A DNA stretch of 64,000 nucleotides. Origin: Roseovarius sp. MMSF_3359 (GTDB lineage Bacteria > Pseudomonadota > Alphaproteobacteria > Rhodobacterales > Rhodobacteraceae). Position numbers and translations under genes: made by a program. Positions within the stretch are counted from its first letter, which is position 1. Every line of letters starts with the position of its first letter. The DNA is taken from NCBI RefSeq assembly GCF_030733385.1, contig NZ_JASHJC010000008.1, positions 124,001 through 188,000 of the forward strand, in the 5' to 3' direction. Below, piece by piece: positions 51,876 through 60,067 of the stretch. The notes under the pieces are model-generated. The model did not search any database, was not told where the DNA came from, and was given only the letters and a program-made list of their open reading frames with translations.

Positions 51876-51897
51876 TATAATACTTTTCTTCGCGAAG
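51876..51897 (+). promoter_or_regulatory. Promoter -10 and start-site palindrome of the HTH regulator gene
   Basis: TATAAT (51876-51881) is a perfect -10 box. It predicts a start near 51888, exactly where the 10-bp palindrome CTTCGCGAAG (51888-51897) begins. The palindrome includes most of the ribosome site AAGGA (51895-51899). No good -35 box is seen, which suggests activation or an atypical promoter. Autoregulation at the palindrome is possible. Confidence 0.45.
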
Positions 51898-51908
51898 GAA
51901 TTATCCCG

Positions 51909-52700
51909 CTGGCCAATGATTTTTCGGAAAACCTGCGCAGCATCTGCGCGGATTACGGGTCCATCGCGCAGGTGTGCCGCGAAATCGGCATCAACCGTCA
52001 GCAGTTCAACAGGTATCTGAACGGCGGCGGTATGCCCTCGGCTCACAATCTGCGACGGATCGCGCGGTATTTCGAACTGCCCGAGGCCGATCTTCTTGGC
52101 GATCATGGGGAATTCACCCGCCGTCACATCCTGAACCAAAAGCGGATCGCCAGCGGCCCGGCCGACCTGATGACCGGCGTGTTCCGCGACCAGGCCAAAC
52201 CGCTGCGGCGATATCTTGGGTTCTATCATTCGCATTTCCGAACGCCGACCTGGGACGGGAAAATCCTGCGCAGCCTGATCTGGCTCTACGAGAAGGACGG
52301 GTATGTCATGACCCGGTCGCTGGAGCGGGTCCATGACCGGGATGGAAGCCTGTTTCAGAATTCCCGCTATGAAGGGATGGCCGCCCAACGGGGCAACCGC
52401 ATCTATGCGGTCGAACATGAAATGGTCCGCGAGGGCAGCATTGTCGAGACGATCCTGACCCCGTCCCATCGCCAACAAGTCAAGTATCTGCGCGGTATGA
52501 CCATGGGGATCGCCTGGCGTCCGCATATCAGCCCCTATGCCTCCCGGGCGATCTGGAAACGAATCGACGAACGGGTCAGCGCGCGCGAAGCGTTGAAGGC
52601 TTGCGGTGCTTTTCCGTTGAACAGCCGCCACATCGACCCGACGGTTCAGGCCTACCTCAAGAAGTCGGATGCGGAACGGGGTGCAGATATCCTCGTCTGA
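51909..52700 (+). CDS. Helix-turn-helix regulator with apparent CTG start
   Basis: The 263-residue protein has an N-terminal Xre-like helix-turn-helix, ADYGSIAQVCREIGINRQQFNRYLNG, then ARYFELPEADLL, and an unrecognised C-terminal effector domain. There is no in-frame ATG, GTG or TTG before this domain: the first GTG (51972) lies inside it. The CTG at 51909, nine bases after AAGGA and reading (M)ANDFSENLRSI, completes the domain. A stop at 51870 bounds the frame. It is divergent from the peptide-type ABC receptor and upstream of the ThDP enzyme, either of which may be its target. Confidence 0.75.
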   Translation: MANDFSENLRSICADYGSIAQVCREIGINRQQFNRYLNGGGMPSAHNLRRIARYFELPEADLLGDHGEFTRRHILNQKRIASGPADLMTGVFRDQAKPLRRYLGFYHSHFRTPTWDGKILRSLIWLYEKDGYVMTRSLERVHDRDGSLFQNSRYEGMAAQRGNRIYAVEHEMVREGSIVETILTPSHRQQVKYLRGMTMGIAWRPHISPYASRAIWKRIDERVSAREALKACGAFPLNSRHIDPTVQAYLKKSDAERGADILV

Positions 52701-52744
52701 CCGTTTTATTGGCCATCATAAAGCGATTCAAACTTCCCCGGAAA

Positions 52745-52751
52745 CGCTCTA
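52745..52751 (-). repeat. Possible third, degenerate copy of the TAGAGCG element
   Basis: Reading the minus strand, TAGAGCG (52751-52745) is followed after 16 bases by AATCG, compared with a 10-base spacer in the copies at 9.8 and 26.6 kb. The match is partial, and the site lies 34 bases before the next gene rather than at a stop codon. Confidence 0.25.
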
Positions 52752-52784
52752 GGCTAATGCCGAACAGCTACCGGAGGGGTCCAT

Positions 52785-54341
52785 ATGAACGGCGCGAAAT
52801 CACTGGTCGAGACCTTTCTGCAAGCCGGTATCGACACGGTCTTTGCCAATCCCGGCACGTCCGAGATGCATTTCGTTGCGGCCCTTGACGAATATCCCGA
52901 GATGAAGTGCGTCCTGTGCCTTTTCGAAGGGGGTACAACCGGTGCCGCCGATGGCTATTTCCGGATGAAACGCGATGTGGCGGGCACCCTGCTGCACCTC
53001 GCGCCGGGCTTCGGCAATGCGTTTGCCAACCTGCACAACGCCCGCAAATCCGGCTCCGGGATCGTCAACGTGGTGGGCGACCATGCCAGCCATCACCTGC
53101 GGTATGAAAGCCCGCTCAAAGGCGACGTGACCGGGATCAGCCAGGCCGTAAGCCACTGGACACATGTCTCTCCCGATGCTGCCAGCGTCGCCCGTGACGG
53201 CGCCGCTGCGATCCGTGCGGCGCGTTCCCACAGCGGTCAAATCGCCACGCTGATCCTGCCTGCCGATACCGCCTGGGGTCCTGCCGACGGGCCAGTGCCG
53301 AGCGCCGAGCCGCCCGCGCTGCATCGCCCTGATCTTTCGGTGGTCAAAGCCGCGGCAGAGCGCCTCAAGACCCCGGGTGCTGCGTTGATGATCGGAAGGG
53401 ACGCGTTGTTCGGCCCGCTGCGCGCGCTTGCCGGGCGGATTGCTGCGCAGACTGGTTGCCGGCTCATCGCCGATACGCTGCTGCCGCGCCTGTCGAAGGG
53501 CGCGGGCGCGGCCATGCTTGACCAATTGGTCTACCCGATCACGCCCAAGATCGCGCAGCTAGAGGGGACAAGCTCGATCACGCTGCTCGGGACCGAGCGC
53601 CCGGTGGCCTTCTTTGCCTATCCGGGCAAGCCGAGTACGCCCGAGCCTGCAACCTGCCCGGTCAACGATCTCTGCGCCCCCGGGGATGACATCGCCTGGA
53701 CGCTCGAGGCTCTGGCCGATGCGGCCGGGGCCACCCGCAAGACGCAGCCCCGCACCTATGCCCTCGACATCCCGGCCCTTCCCGTAGGGGCGCTGACCCT
53801 CGACAAGGTCGGGCAGGCATTGGCCCACCTGATCCCCGAAAACGCGATTGTCTGCAACGAATCCGTGACCTCCGGTTTTCACGTGATCCCCCCCATGGCG
53901 ACCGCGCGGCCTCATGACCTTCTGGGCGGCACGGGCGGGGCGATCGGGTTGTGCCTGCCCTGCGCCACCGGTGCGGCAACCGCCTGCCCCGACCGCAAGG
54001 TGATCGCGCTGACCGGGGACGGATCGGCCATGTACACCCTACAATCCCTCTGGACGATGGCGCGCGAGAACCTTGATATCACGGTGGTTGTCTTCGCCAA
54101 TCGCGGCTACCAGATCTTGCGCGATGAGCTTGCAAATGTCGGTGTCGAGACAATCGGGCGGAACGCGCAGGCCATGTTCGACGTCGAAAACCCCATGCTC
54201 GACTGGGTGGCGTTGGCCAAGGGTCATGGCGTACCCGCGACAAGGGCCGAGGATATGGAGAGCTTTGCCAAGGCCCTCTCTGGCGGATTGCAGAGTAGCG
54301 GCCCATCCCTGATTGAGGTCGTCTGCCCCAACCCGGCCTGA
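52785..54341 (+). CDS. ThDP-dependent enzyme, acetolactate synthase-like
   Basis: The 518-residue enzyme has all three thiamine-enzyme domains. Glu48 in LFEGGTTGAADGYFRM is the cofactor-activating residue. The ThDP/Mg site is GDGSAMYTLQSLWTMARENLDITVVVFANRG. It resembles the acetolactate synthase large-subunit/benzoylformate decarboxylase group, but no regulatory subunit is adjacent and the FAD region is poorly conserved, so a decarboxylase or lyase of another 2-oxo acid is more likely than branched-chain synthesis. GGAGGGG precedes the ATG. It ends 2 bases before the convergent LuxR gene. Confidence 0.85.
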   Translation: MNGAKSLVETFLQAGIDTVFANPGTSEMHFVAALDEYPEMKCVLCLFEGGTTGAADGYFRMKRDVAGTLLHLAPGFGNAFANLHNARKSGSGIVNVVGDHASHHLRYESPLKGDVTGISQAVSHWTHVSPDAASVARDGAAAIRAARSHSGQIATLILPADTAWGPADGPVPSAEPPALHRPDLSVVKAAAERLKTPGAALMIGRDALFGPLRALAGRIAAQTGCRLIADTLLPRLSKGAGAAMLDQLVYPITPKIAQLEGTSSITLLGTERPVAFFAYPGKPSTPEPATCPVNDLCAPGDDIAWTLEALADAAGATRKTQPRTYALDIPALPVGALTLDKVGQALAHLIPENAIVCNESVTSGFHVIPPMATARPHDLLGGTGGAIGLCLPCATGAATACPDRKVIALTGDGSAMYTLQSLWTMARENLDITVVVFANRGYQILRDELANVGVETIGRNAQAMFDVENPMLDWVALAKGHGVPATRAEDMESFAKALSGGLQSSGPSLIEVVCPNPA

Positions 54342-54343
54342 CC

Positions 54344-55135
54344 CTAACGGCTGAGGCGCGCGATGAAGAGCGAGAACAACTCACCCTGCGAATGTATTCG
54401 GAGCTTGGCATAGATGTTGCGCCGGTGAATGCGCACGGTCCCCGGCGCAATGCCCAGTATCTTGCCGGTGGCATCGGCGGAATGGCCCTTGAGCGTGTAC
54501 TCCACCACCTCCTTTTCGCGGGGCGTCAGCGTGTCACCGCCGAATTGCCGGAACACGTGCGAAATATCATCTCTCTTGGCCTTGCTCATACGTGGCTGGC
54601 CGCTGGCGTTGAAGAGCGGGCGCGTATCCTGCCAGTTCTTCGCGCAGGCCGCCTCGACAATGGGGAAAAGCCGTGCCAGCAAACGTCCTTCCCGGGCGGA
54701 GAAAACGGTGCCCTTGCGCATTAACGAGACCACAATGGATACCGCGCCCGGCAGGATCACGAAAAACCCGACCTCTTCGGCGAGGTGGGTCTGCTCGTAG
54801 TAGCCGCGATAGTATTCGCTTTGATAGAATCGGTCCGGTGCCAGGTCCCGCAGCCGGTAAAAGCCCGGCGAAACGGGCTTCACCGAGGCAAGGTAGAACG
54901 GGTCAAGAAGGTACGGCCCCTCCTGATAGTCGGCGATGTGGATTTTCTTGCGTCTTTTGTCGGGGAAACTGTCAAACAGGTCCTGCGGCACCTGATTGCC
55001 CTGGTAGGCAAATATCACCATGAAATCAAAGGGAACCACCGCATCAACCATGCGGTTCAGCGCCTTCGGGAAGGCGCTGCTGCCAATCGCCTCGATCACC
55101 GAAGCGACATTTTCATTCAGCGCGGCATCTGACAA
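54344..55135 (-). CDS. LuxR-family transcriptional regulator
   Basis: The 263-residue protein has an N-terminal GAF-like or autoinducer-like domain (about 15-165) and a C-terminal LuxR helix-turn-helix (LTPREKEVVEYTLKGHSADATGKIL, then TVRIHRRNIYAKLRI). It lacks a receiver aspartate, so a ligand rather than phosphorylation should control it. It is divergent from the polyamine-type ABC operon, its likely target. The N-terminal domain does not show the invariant acyl-homoserine-lactone residues clearly, so a quorum role is not assumed. Confidence 0.87.
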   Translation of the reverse strand: MSDAALNENVASVIEAIGSSAFPKALNRMVDAVVPFDFMVIFAYQGNQVPQDLFDSFPDKRRKKIHIADYQEGPYLLDPFYLASVKPVSPGFYRLRDLAPDRFYQSEYYRGYYEQTHLAEEVGFFVILPGAVSIVVSLMRKGTVFSAREGRLLARLFPIVEAACAKNWQDTRPLFNASGQPRMSKAKRDDISHVFRQFGGDTLTPREKEVVEYTLKGHSADATGKILGIAPGTVRIHRRNIYAKLRIHSQGELFSLFIARLSR

Positions 55136-55167
55136 TTTCGCCCCATTTCTTCAACCCTACCAAATTC

Positions 55168-55222
55168 GTGGTATATTCAACATATCGCCACTTTGCTACG
55201 ATTTTTCAAAATCAAGTGGTAT
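55168..55222. promoter_or_regulatory. Direct repeat GTGGTAT in the LuxR/ABC divergent region
   Basis: GTGGTAT occurs at 55168-55174 and again at 55216-55222, 48 bases apart. The first copy lies in GTGGTATAT-N5-ATATCGCCAC, an imperfect inverted repeat. These are candidate sites for the LuxR-type regulator between its own gene and the transporter operon. Confidence 0.35.
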
Positions 55223-55230
55223 GCCGATAC

Positions 55231-56373
55231 ATGAAAATTCCCGACTTTCCGGCAGAAAACTCGGAGCCATCGACTCAATCGCAACGTGACACCTGCATCG
55301 CGGAGCTGAAGGGCGTCACCAAGAGGTTTGGCGATGTCGTGGCGGCGGCAGACCTTGACCTGCAACTGCGCCAAGGCGAATTCATCTCCTTCCTCGGTCC
55401 ATCCGGCTGCGGCAAGACCACTGCCTTGCGCATGCTGGCCGGTTTTGAAACCCCGACCGAGGGGGAGGTCTTGATCGACGGACAGGTCGTGAACGCCCTG
55501 GAGCCCTACAACCGGCCGGTCAACATGGTGTTCCAGAGCTATGCGCTTTTTCCGCATCTGACGGTTGCCGACAACATCGCCTATGGCCTGAAACAGAAGC
55601 GTCCCCGCCCGCCAAAATCCGAGATCGCGGACAAGGTCGGCAAGGCGCTGGAAACCGTGCGTCTGGCGGGGTTCGAGCACCGCCGCATCTGGGAAATGTC
55701 CGGCGGGCAGCAGCAGCGTGTGGCCCTGGCCCGGGCGATTGTGAACGAACCAAAACTGCTTTTGCTGGATGAACCTTTGGCCGCGCTCGACCGCAAGCTG
55801 CGCAAGGAGATGCAGATCGAGTTGCAGGATATCCAGCGGCAATTGGGCATCACCTTTATCCTCGTAACCCACGATCAGGAAGAGGCGCTGTCGCTCAGTG
55901 ACCGGATCTTTGTAATGCGCGCGGGCCGGATCGTGCAGATCGGCACGCCGCAGGATCTTTATGACAACCCCGGCTCGCGCTATGTCGCTGATTTCGTGGG
56001 AACATCCAACTTCTTTGACGGGCGGATTGATGCCGTTAAAGGCGAGATATCAACCCTGCAAACCGAGGGCGGCTTGACCCTTGACGGGCGTAATACGGCC
56101 AACCTCACCAAGGGCGAAAAAGGCTGCCTGAGCCTCCGCCCCGAGCAGATACGCATCAGCGGCGAGGCAACCGACGGCAGCATGGAGGTCACGGTCCAGA
56201 ACCGGATTTTCCTGGGCGAACACACCGAATACCTCGTACGGCACGAGGCGCTTGGCAACATCAGCGTCCTGGCGCCGCGACAATCCGAACTTGGCGCGCG
56301 CGGCTTCGAAAAGGGCGACCGCGCGCATCTTAGCTGGAGCGGGCAATCCGCTCTCATCCTCAGACCCGATTGA
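55231..56373 (+). CDS. ABC transporter ATPase, spermidine/putrescine type
   Basis: The 380-residue ATPase has Walker A GPSGCGKTT, signature MSGGQQQRVALARAI, Walker B LLLLDEPLAALD and H-loop LVTHDQEEAL, then a C-terminal TOBE domain (SLRPEQIRIS, LGEHTEYLVRH). This is the PotA/FbpC class. The ATG at 55231 is the best start, though its ribosome site is weak; a frame upstream to 55168 lies within the control region. It leads a five-gene operon ending with a dehydrogenase. Confidence 0.9.
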   Translation: MKIPDFPAENSEPSTQSQRDTCIAELKGVTKRFGDVVAAADLDLQLRQGEFISFLGPSGCGKTTALRMLAGFETPTEGEVLIDGQVVNALEPYNRPVNMVFQSYALFPHLTVADNIAYGLKQKRPRPPKSEIADKVGKALETVRLAGFEHRRIWEMSGGQQQRVALARAIVNEPKLLLLDEPLAALDRKLRKEMQIELQDIQRQLGITFILVTHDQEEALSLSDRIFVMRAGRIVQIGTPQDLYDNPGSRYVADFVGTSNFFDGRIDAVKGEISTLQTEGGLTLDGRNTANLTKGEKGCLSLRPEQIRISGEATDGSMEVTVQNRIFLGEHTEYLVRHEALGNISVLAPRQSELGARGFEKGDRAHLSWSGQSALILRPD

Positions 56374-56406
56374 GGAATTCAAACCCATTCAACAGGGAGA
56401 AAGATA

Positions 56407-57561
56407 ATGAAAAACAGGGATACGATCTCGAAAACGAAATTCATGGAAGAGCTGCGCCGATATGAAAAAGGATCGGTCACGCGGCGGCATTTCCTGGGGG
56501 TGACGGGCCTTGGGGCCGCGACGGCGGTCATGGGCGCGGCGATGCCCGGCCTGCGCGCCGGCCCGGCCTTTGCGCAGGATATCGGCGACCGGGTCGTGCT
56601 GGCGACCTGGCCCAACTACCACGATACGGCGAATTTCGACGCCTTCACCGACGCAACCGGCGCCTTCGTGCAGGTCAATGTCTTTGGCTCGAACGAAGAA
56701 ATGCTGGCCAAGCTGCAAGCGGGCGGCAGCGGGTGGGATGTGTTTGTGCCGACCAACTACACCATCACCACCTATGTCTCCGAGGACCTGATCGAGCCGC
56801 TCGACGTCTCGAAACTGCCGAACTATGACCCCTCGGCCTTTGACCCACGCTTCTCGGACGCGGGCACCGTCGATGGCACGCTTTACGCGGTCCCGAAAAA
56901 CTGGGGCACGACCGGGTTTGCGGTCAACACAGCCCATGACGGCGGCAATGCGTTGACCACCTGGAAGGATTTCTTTGACCGCACCAAGGACGATTATTCC
57001 GGCCGGACGATGGTGCATGACTACCAGCTTACGACCATCGGTAACGCGCTGAAATACTTCGGGTATTCCTTCAACTCGGTGGATGAAAACGAGTTGGCCG
57101 ATGCCGAAAAACTGCTGATCGAGGTCAAGCCGCATCTCTTTGCGATCTCCTCCGACTACCAGCCCGCGATGCGCTCGGGCGACGCCTGGCTCACCATGTG
57201 CTGGACCGGCGATGGCAAGCAGATGAACAGCGACATGCCCGAGATTTCCTATGTCCTGGGGGCCGAGGGTGGCGAAATCTGGAGCGATTACTACGCCATC
57301 CCCAAGGGTGCGCCGCATAGCGATGCGGCCTACGCGCTCATCAACCACATGCTGGACCCGCAGGTGAACGCGCGCGAGGTGCTGGCCCATGGCTATCCGG
57401 TCGCGGACGCCAACACCAACGCGCTTCTGCCGGATGAGATCAAGAATGATCCGATCCTCTACCCGGCGCAGGAGTTGCTCGACGCGCTTGAATTCGGCGC
57501 GGCGGCGACGTTGACCGACCCGAACCGGGCGGAACTGCTCGCGCGGTTTAAATCCGCCTGA
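56407..57561 (+). CDS. ABC substrate-binding protein, PotD-like (Tat signal)
   Basis: The 384-residue receptor has a twin-arginine signal (TRRHFLGVTGLGAATAV) after an unusually long n-region of 25 residues. The fold is that of PotD: LATWPNYHDTANFDAFTDATG, GGSGWDVFVPTNYTI, NWGTTGFAVNT and AYALINHMLDPQ are typical. Polyamines or related amines are the common substrates. GGGAGAAAG lies upstream, 33 bases after the ATPase gene. Confidence 0.9.
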   Translation: MKNRDTISKTKFMEELRRYEKGSVTRRHFLGVTGLGAATAVMGAAMPGLRAGPAFAQDIGDRVVLATWPNYHDTANFDAFTDATGAFVQVNVFGSNEEMLAKLQAGGSGWDVFVPTNYTITTYVSEDLIEPLDVSKLPNYDPSAFDPRFSDAGTVDGTLYAVPKNWGTTGFAVNTAHDGGNALTTWKDFFDRTKDDYSGRTMVHDYQLTTIGNALKYFGYSFNSVDENELADAEKLLIEVKPHLFAISSDYQPAMRSGDAWLTMCWTGDGKQMNSDMPEISYVLGAEGGEIWSDYYAIPKGAPHSDAAYALINHMLDPQVNAREVLAHGYPVADANTNALLPDEIKNDPILYPAQELLDALEFGAAATLTDPNRAELLARFKSA

Positions 57562-57583
57562 TGGCAAAGACGGGCGGCAGATC

Positions 57584-58435
57584 ATGACCCAACGCGAACG
57601 CAACTGGCTGCTTGTGGCCCCTGCGGGCGCGTGGTTCCTGGTCATGCTCGTGCTGCCCCTCAGCGTCGTCTTCATCTTCAGCTTTGGCGAGCGTGGGGCC
57701 GCGGGCGGCTATGTCCCGGCCTTCACGTTCGAGCAATATGCCAACCTGCCCGCCCGCCTGACCGCGTTCAAGAACACGATGATCCTCGCACCGCTCGGGA
57801 CGCTGGCGGCGATGCTCATCGCCTATCCGTTGGCCTATCAACTGGCGGTCCGCACCGATCCGAAATGGAAAAACATCCTTCTGGTCCTGGTGATCGTGCC
57901 CTTCTGGACTTCGATCCTGATCCGCAGCTATGCGTGGATTTTCCTTCTGGGCGGGCGCGGCATCCCTGCCCTGCTCGGCACGTTCGGGATCGAAGGCGTG
58001 CGGCTCATCTATACGCCCTTCGCGGTGCTCATCGGTATCGTCTATGGCTACCTGCCACTGATGGTCTTCCCGATCTACGTGGCGCTTGACCGGCTCGACA
58101 ATCGTCTGCTCGAGGCGTCGTCGGACCTCGGCGCGCGGCCCCTGGCCACGTTCTTCAAGGTCACGCTGCCCCTGTCGATACCCGGCGTCGCGACGGGCTG
58201 CATGTTGGTCTTCATCCTGCTCATGGGCGAATTCCTGATCCCCGCGCTTCTGGGCGGCGGCAAGGTCTTTTTCGTGGGCAACGCGCTCGTGGACCTCTTC
58301 CTGCAATCGCGCAACTGGGCCTTCGGATCGGCCGTCGCCTTCACCCTGATCGTCATCATGCTGGTGACCGTCACAATCTACATGCGTCTCATCGCCCGGC
58401 TGCAAACCGGTCGCGACGACGTGTCTGTCATGTGA
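57584..58435 (+). CDS. ABC transporter permease, PotB-like
   Basis: The 283-residue membrane protein has six helices and the EAA loop LEASSDLGARPLATFFKVTLPLSIPGV that couples to the ATPase. VPFWTSILIRSYAWIFLLGGRG is typical of PotB. The next gene starts 11 bases after its stop codon. Confidence 0.9.
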   Translation: MTQRERNWLLVAPAGAWFLVMLVLPLSVVFIFSFGERGAAGGYVPAFTFEQYANLPARLTAFKNTMILAPLGTLAAMLIAYPLAYQLAVRTDPKWKNILLVLVIVPFWTSILIRSYAWIFLLGGRGIPALLGTFGIEGVRLIYTPFAVLIGIVYGYLPLMVFPIYVALDRLDNRLLEASSDLGARPLATFFKVTLPLSIPGVATGCMLVFILLMGEFLIPALLGGGKVFFVGNALVDLFLQSRNWAFGSAVAFTLIVIMLVTVTIYMRLIARLQTGRDDVSVM

Positions 58436-58446
58436 GGGGGAAAGCC

Positions 58447-59259
58447 ATGCGCGCCTATGCCATCTGCGTCTATCTCTTCCTCTACACGCCGATCGCGATC
58501 ATCGCCGTGTTCAGCTTCAACGCCGGGCGCCATGCCAGCCAGTTGCAGGGGTTTTCGATGCAATGGTATGGCCGCGCCCTGAAAAACCCCTTCGTTATGG
58601 AGGCGCTGGAGACAAGCCTGATCGTCGCCCTCATCTCGGCCACCCTGGCCAGCATCCTCGGCACGCTGGCCGCCGTTGGGTTACAGGGCATCCGCGGTCC
58701 GGCACGCGCGATCTTCGACGCGATCATCTACGTGGCCGTGATGATCCCCGGCATCGTGATCGGCATTGCCACGCTCATCGCCCTCGTCACCGTCTTTGGT
58801 GTCCTCAACCCCTGGCTGGCCGCGATCTGGCCCGAGGGTGCGACACCACCTGCCCTGTCGATGGGGATGGGCTCACTCATCGCCGCGCATACGATGTTCA
58901 CCATGGCGCTTGTCATCATCATCGTCCGCGCCCGCCTTGGCACCTTGGAACAGGCCCTGGGCGAAGCCTCCGCCGACCTTTATGCGACACCTTTCGGCAC
59001 ATTCCGGCAGGTGACGCTGCCGCTCATAGCACCCGCGGTCCTCGCCGGGTTCCTGCTGAGCTTCACGTTCAGCTTTGACGATTTCATCATCGCGTTCTTC
59101 GTGGCCGGGTCCGAGACAACATTGCCGATCTATGTCTTCTCGTCGATTCGCCGTGGGGTGACGCCCGAGATCAACGCCATCGGCACCATGGTCATGCTGG
59201 CCTCGCTGATCCTGCTGATCGCGGCGCAGTTGATCCTGCGGCGTGGCGACCGGAAATGA
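58447..59259 (+). CDS. ABC transporter permease, PotC-like
   Basis: The 270-residue membrane protein has six helices and the EAA loop LGEASADLYATPFGTFRQVTLPLIAPAV. SFDDFIIAFFVAG is characteristic of PotC. The ATG at 58447 has GAGGGGGA upstream; a GTG at 58432 that overlaps the previous stop is the alternative. Confidence 0.9.
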   Translation: MRAYAICVYLFLYTPIAIIAVFSFNAGRHASQLQGFSMQWYGRALKNPFVMEALETSLIVALISATLASILGTLAAVGLQGIRGPARAIFDAIIYVAVMIPGIVIGIATLIALVTVFGVLNPWLAAIWPEGATPPALSMGMGSLIAAHTMFTMALVIIIVRARLGTLEQALGEASADLYATPFGTFRQVTLPLIAPAVLAGFLLSFTFSFDDFIIAFFVAGSETTLPIYVFSSIRRGVTPEINAIGTMVMLASLILLIAAQLILRRGDRK

Positions 59260-59286
59260 CGCCTCCGAAACAAGTGGGAGAGAATA

Positions 59287-60045
59287 ATGCAGCTTGCTGG
59301 TAAACTCGCTTTTGTCACCGGGGCGGCCTCCGGCATCGGGGCCGCAGGCGCACAGGCGCTGGCCCGCGAAGGGGCGCTTGTGATCGTCACTGACCGCGAC
59401 AGCACCGGAGCCGAAACCGTGGCCGACGCGATCCGGCAGGCAGGTGGGCAGGCCGAGGCGCGCACCGTCGATGTGACCGACGATGTCGCGCTGACGGAGG
59501 CCATCGCGGAGACGACCGAGCGGCACGGACGGCTCGACATCCTACATTCCCATGTCGGCATTCAGATCGAGGGCAAACTTGAAGACGTTAATGTTGTCGA
59601 TATGGATGCCTCCTGGGCGCTCAATGTGCGCTCGCATTTCGTGGCCGCACAGGCCGCCATCGCACCGATGCGCGCGCAGGGGGGCGGCAGCATCATCATC
59701 ACCTCCTCCAACTCGGGCGTTCAGTATGACCGTGGGATGATCGCCTATTGCACCACGAAACACGCCGTCCTGGCCATGACCCGACAAATGGCGGCGGATT
59801 ATGCGGGCGAGAATATCCGCTTCAACGCTCTCTGCCCCGGCTTTGTCGACACGCCCTTCAACCGCGGGTTCGAGATACAGATGGGCGGGCGCGAGAAACT
59901 CGAAGACTACGTGGCCTCTGCCATCCCGATGGGCCGTTTCGGCACCGTTGACGAGATTGCCGAGAGCGTCGTGTTCCTGGCCAGCGACAAGGCGTCCTTC
60001 ATGACCGGCCATGCGCTGGTGTTGGACGGCGGCGAATGTCTCTGA
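59287..60045 (+). CDS. Short-chain dehydrogenase/reductase
   Basis: The 252-residue classical SDR has the cofactor motif TGAASGIG (11-18), Asn113 (NVRSHF), Ser in TSSNSG, and the catalytic pair Tyr154 and Lys158 (YCTTK). Asp36 at the end of strand 2 (VTDRD) indicates NAD rather than NADP. The usual NNAG after strand 4 is replaced by HSHVG (87-91), which is rare. GGGAG precedes the ATG. Last in the polyamine-type operon, it probably oxidises a product of the imported compound. Confidence 0.9.
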   Translation: MQLAGKLAFVTGAASGIGAAGAQALAREGALVIVTDRDSTGAETVADAIRQAGGQAEARTVDVTDDVALTEAIAETTERHGRLDILHSHVGIQIEGKLEDVNVVDMDASWALNVRSHFVAAQAAIAPMRAQGGGSIIITSSNSGVQYDRGMIAYCTTKHAVLAMTRQMAADYAGENIRFNALCPGFVDTPFNRGFEIQMGGREKLEDYVASAIPMGRFGTVDEIAESVVFLASDKASFMTGHALVLDGGECL

Positions 60046-60067
60046 CCCCGCCGCCGTACCTTGTTTT

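Noticed and set aside
52785..54341. Biosynthetic acetolactate synthase (ilvB)
   Set aside because: There is no small regulatory subunit, the product is shorter than IlvB, and the gene lies alone beside an HTH regulator.
54344..55135. Quorum-sensing LuxR receptor
   Set aside because: No luxI-type synthase gene is in the window and the acyl-homoserine-lactone pocket residues are not evident; it was kept as a general LuxR-family regulator.
56389..57675. A minus-strand open frame of 428 codons
   Set aside because: It is antisense to the PotD-like receptor and the permease start; no domain is recognisable.
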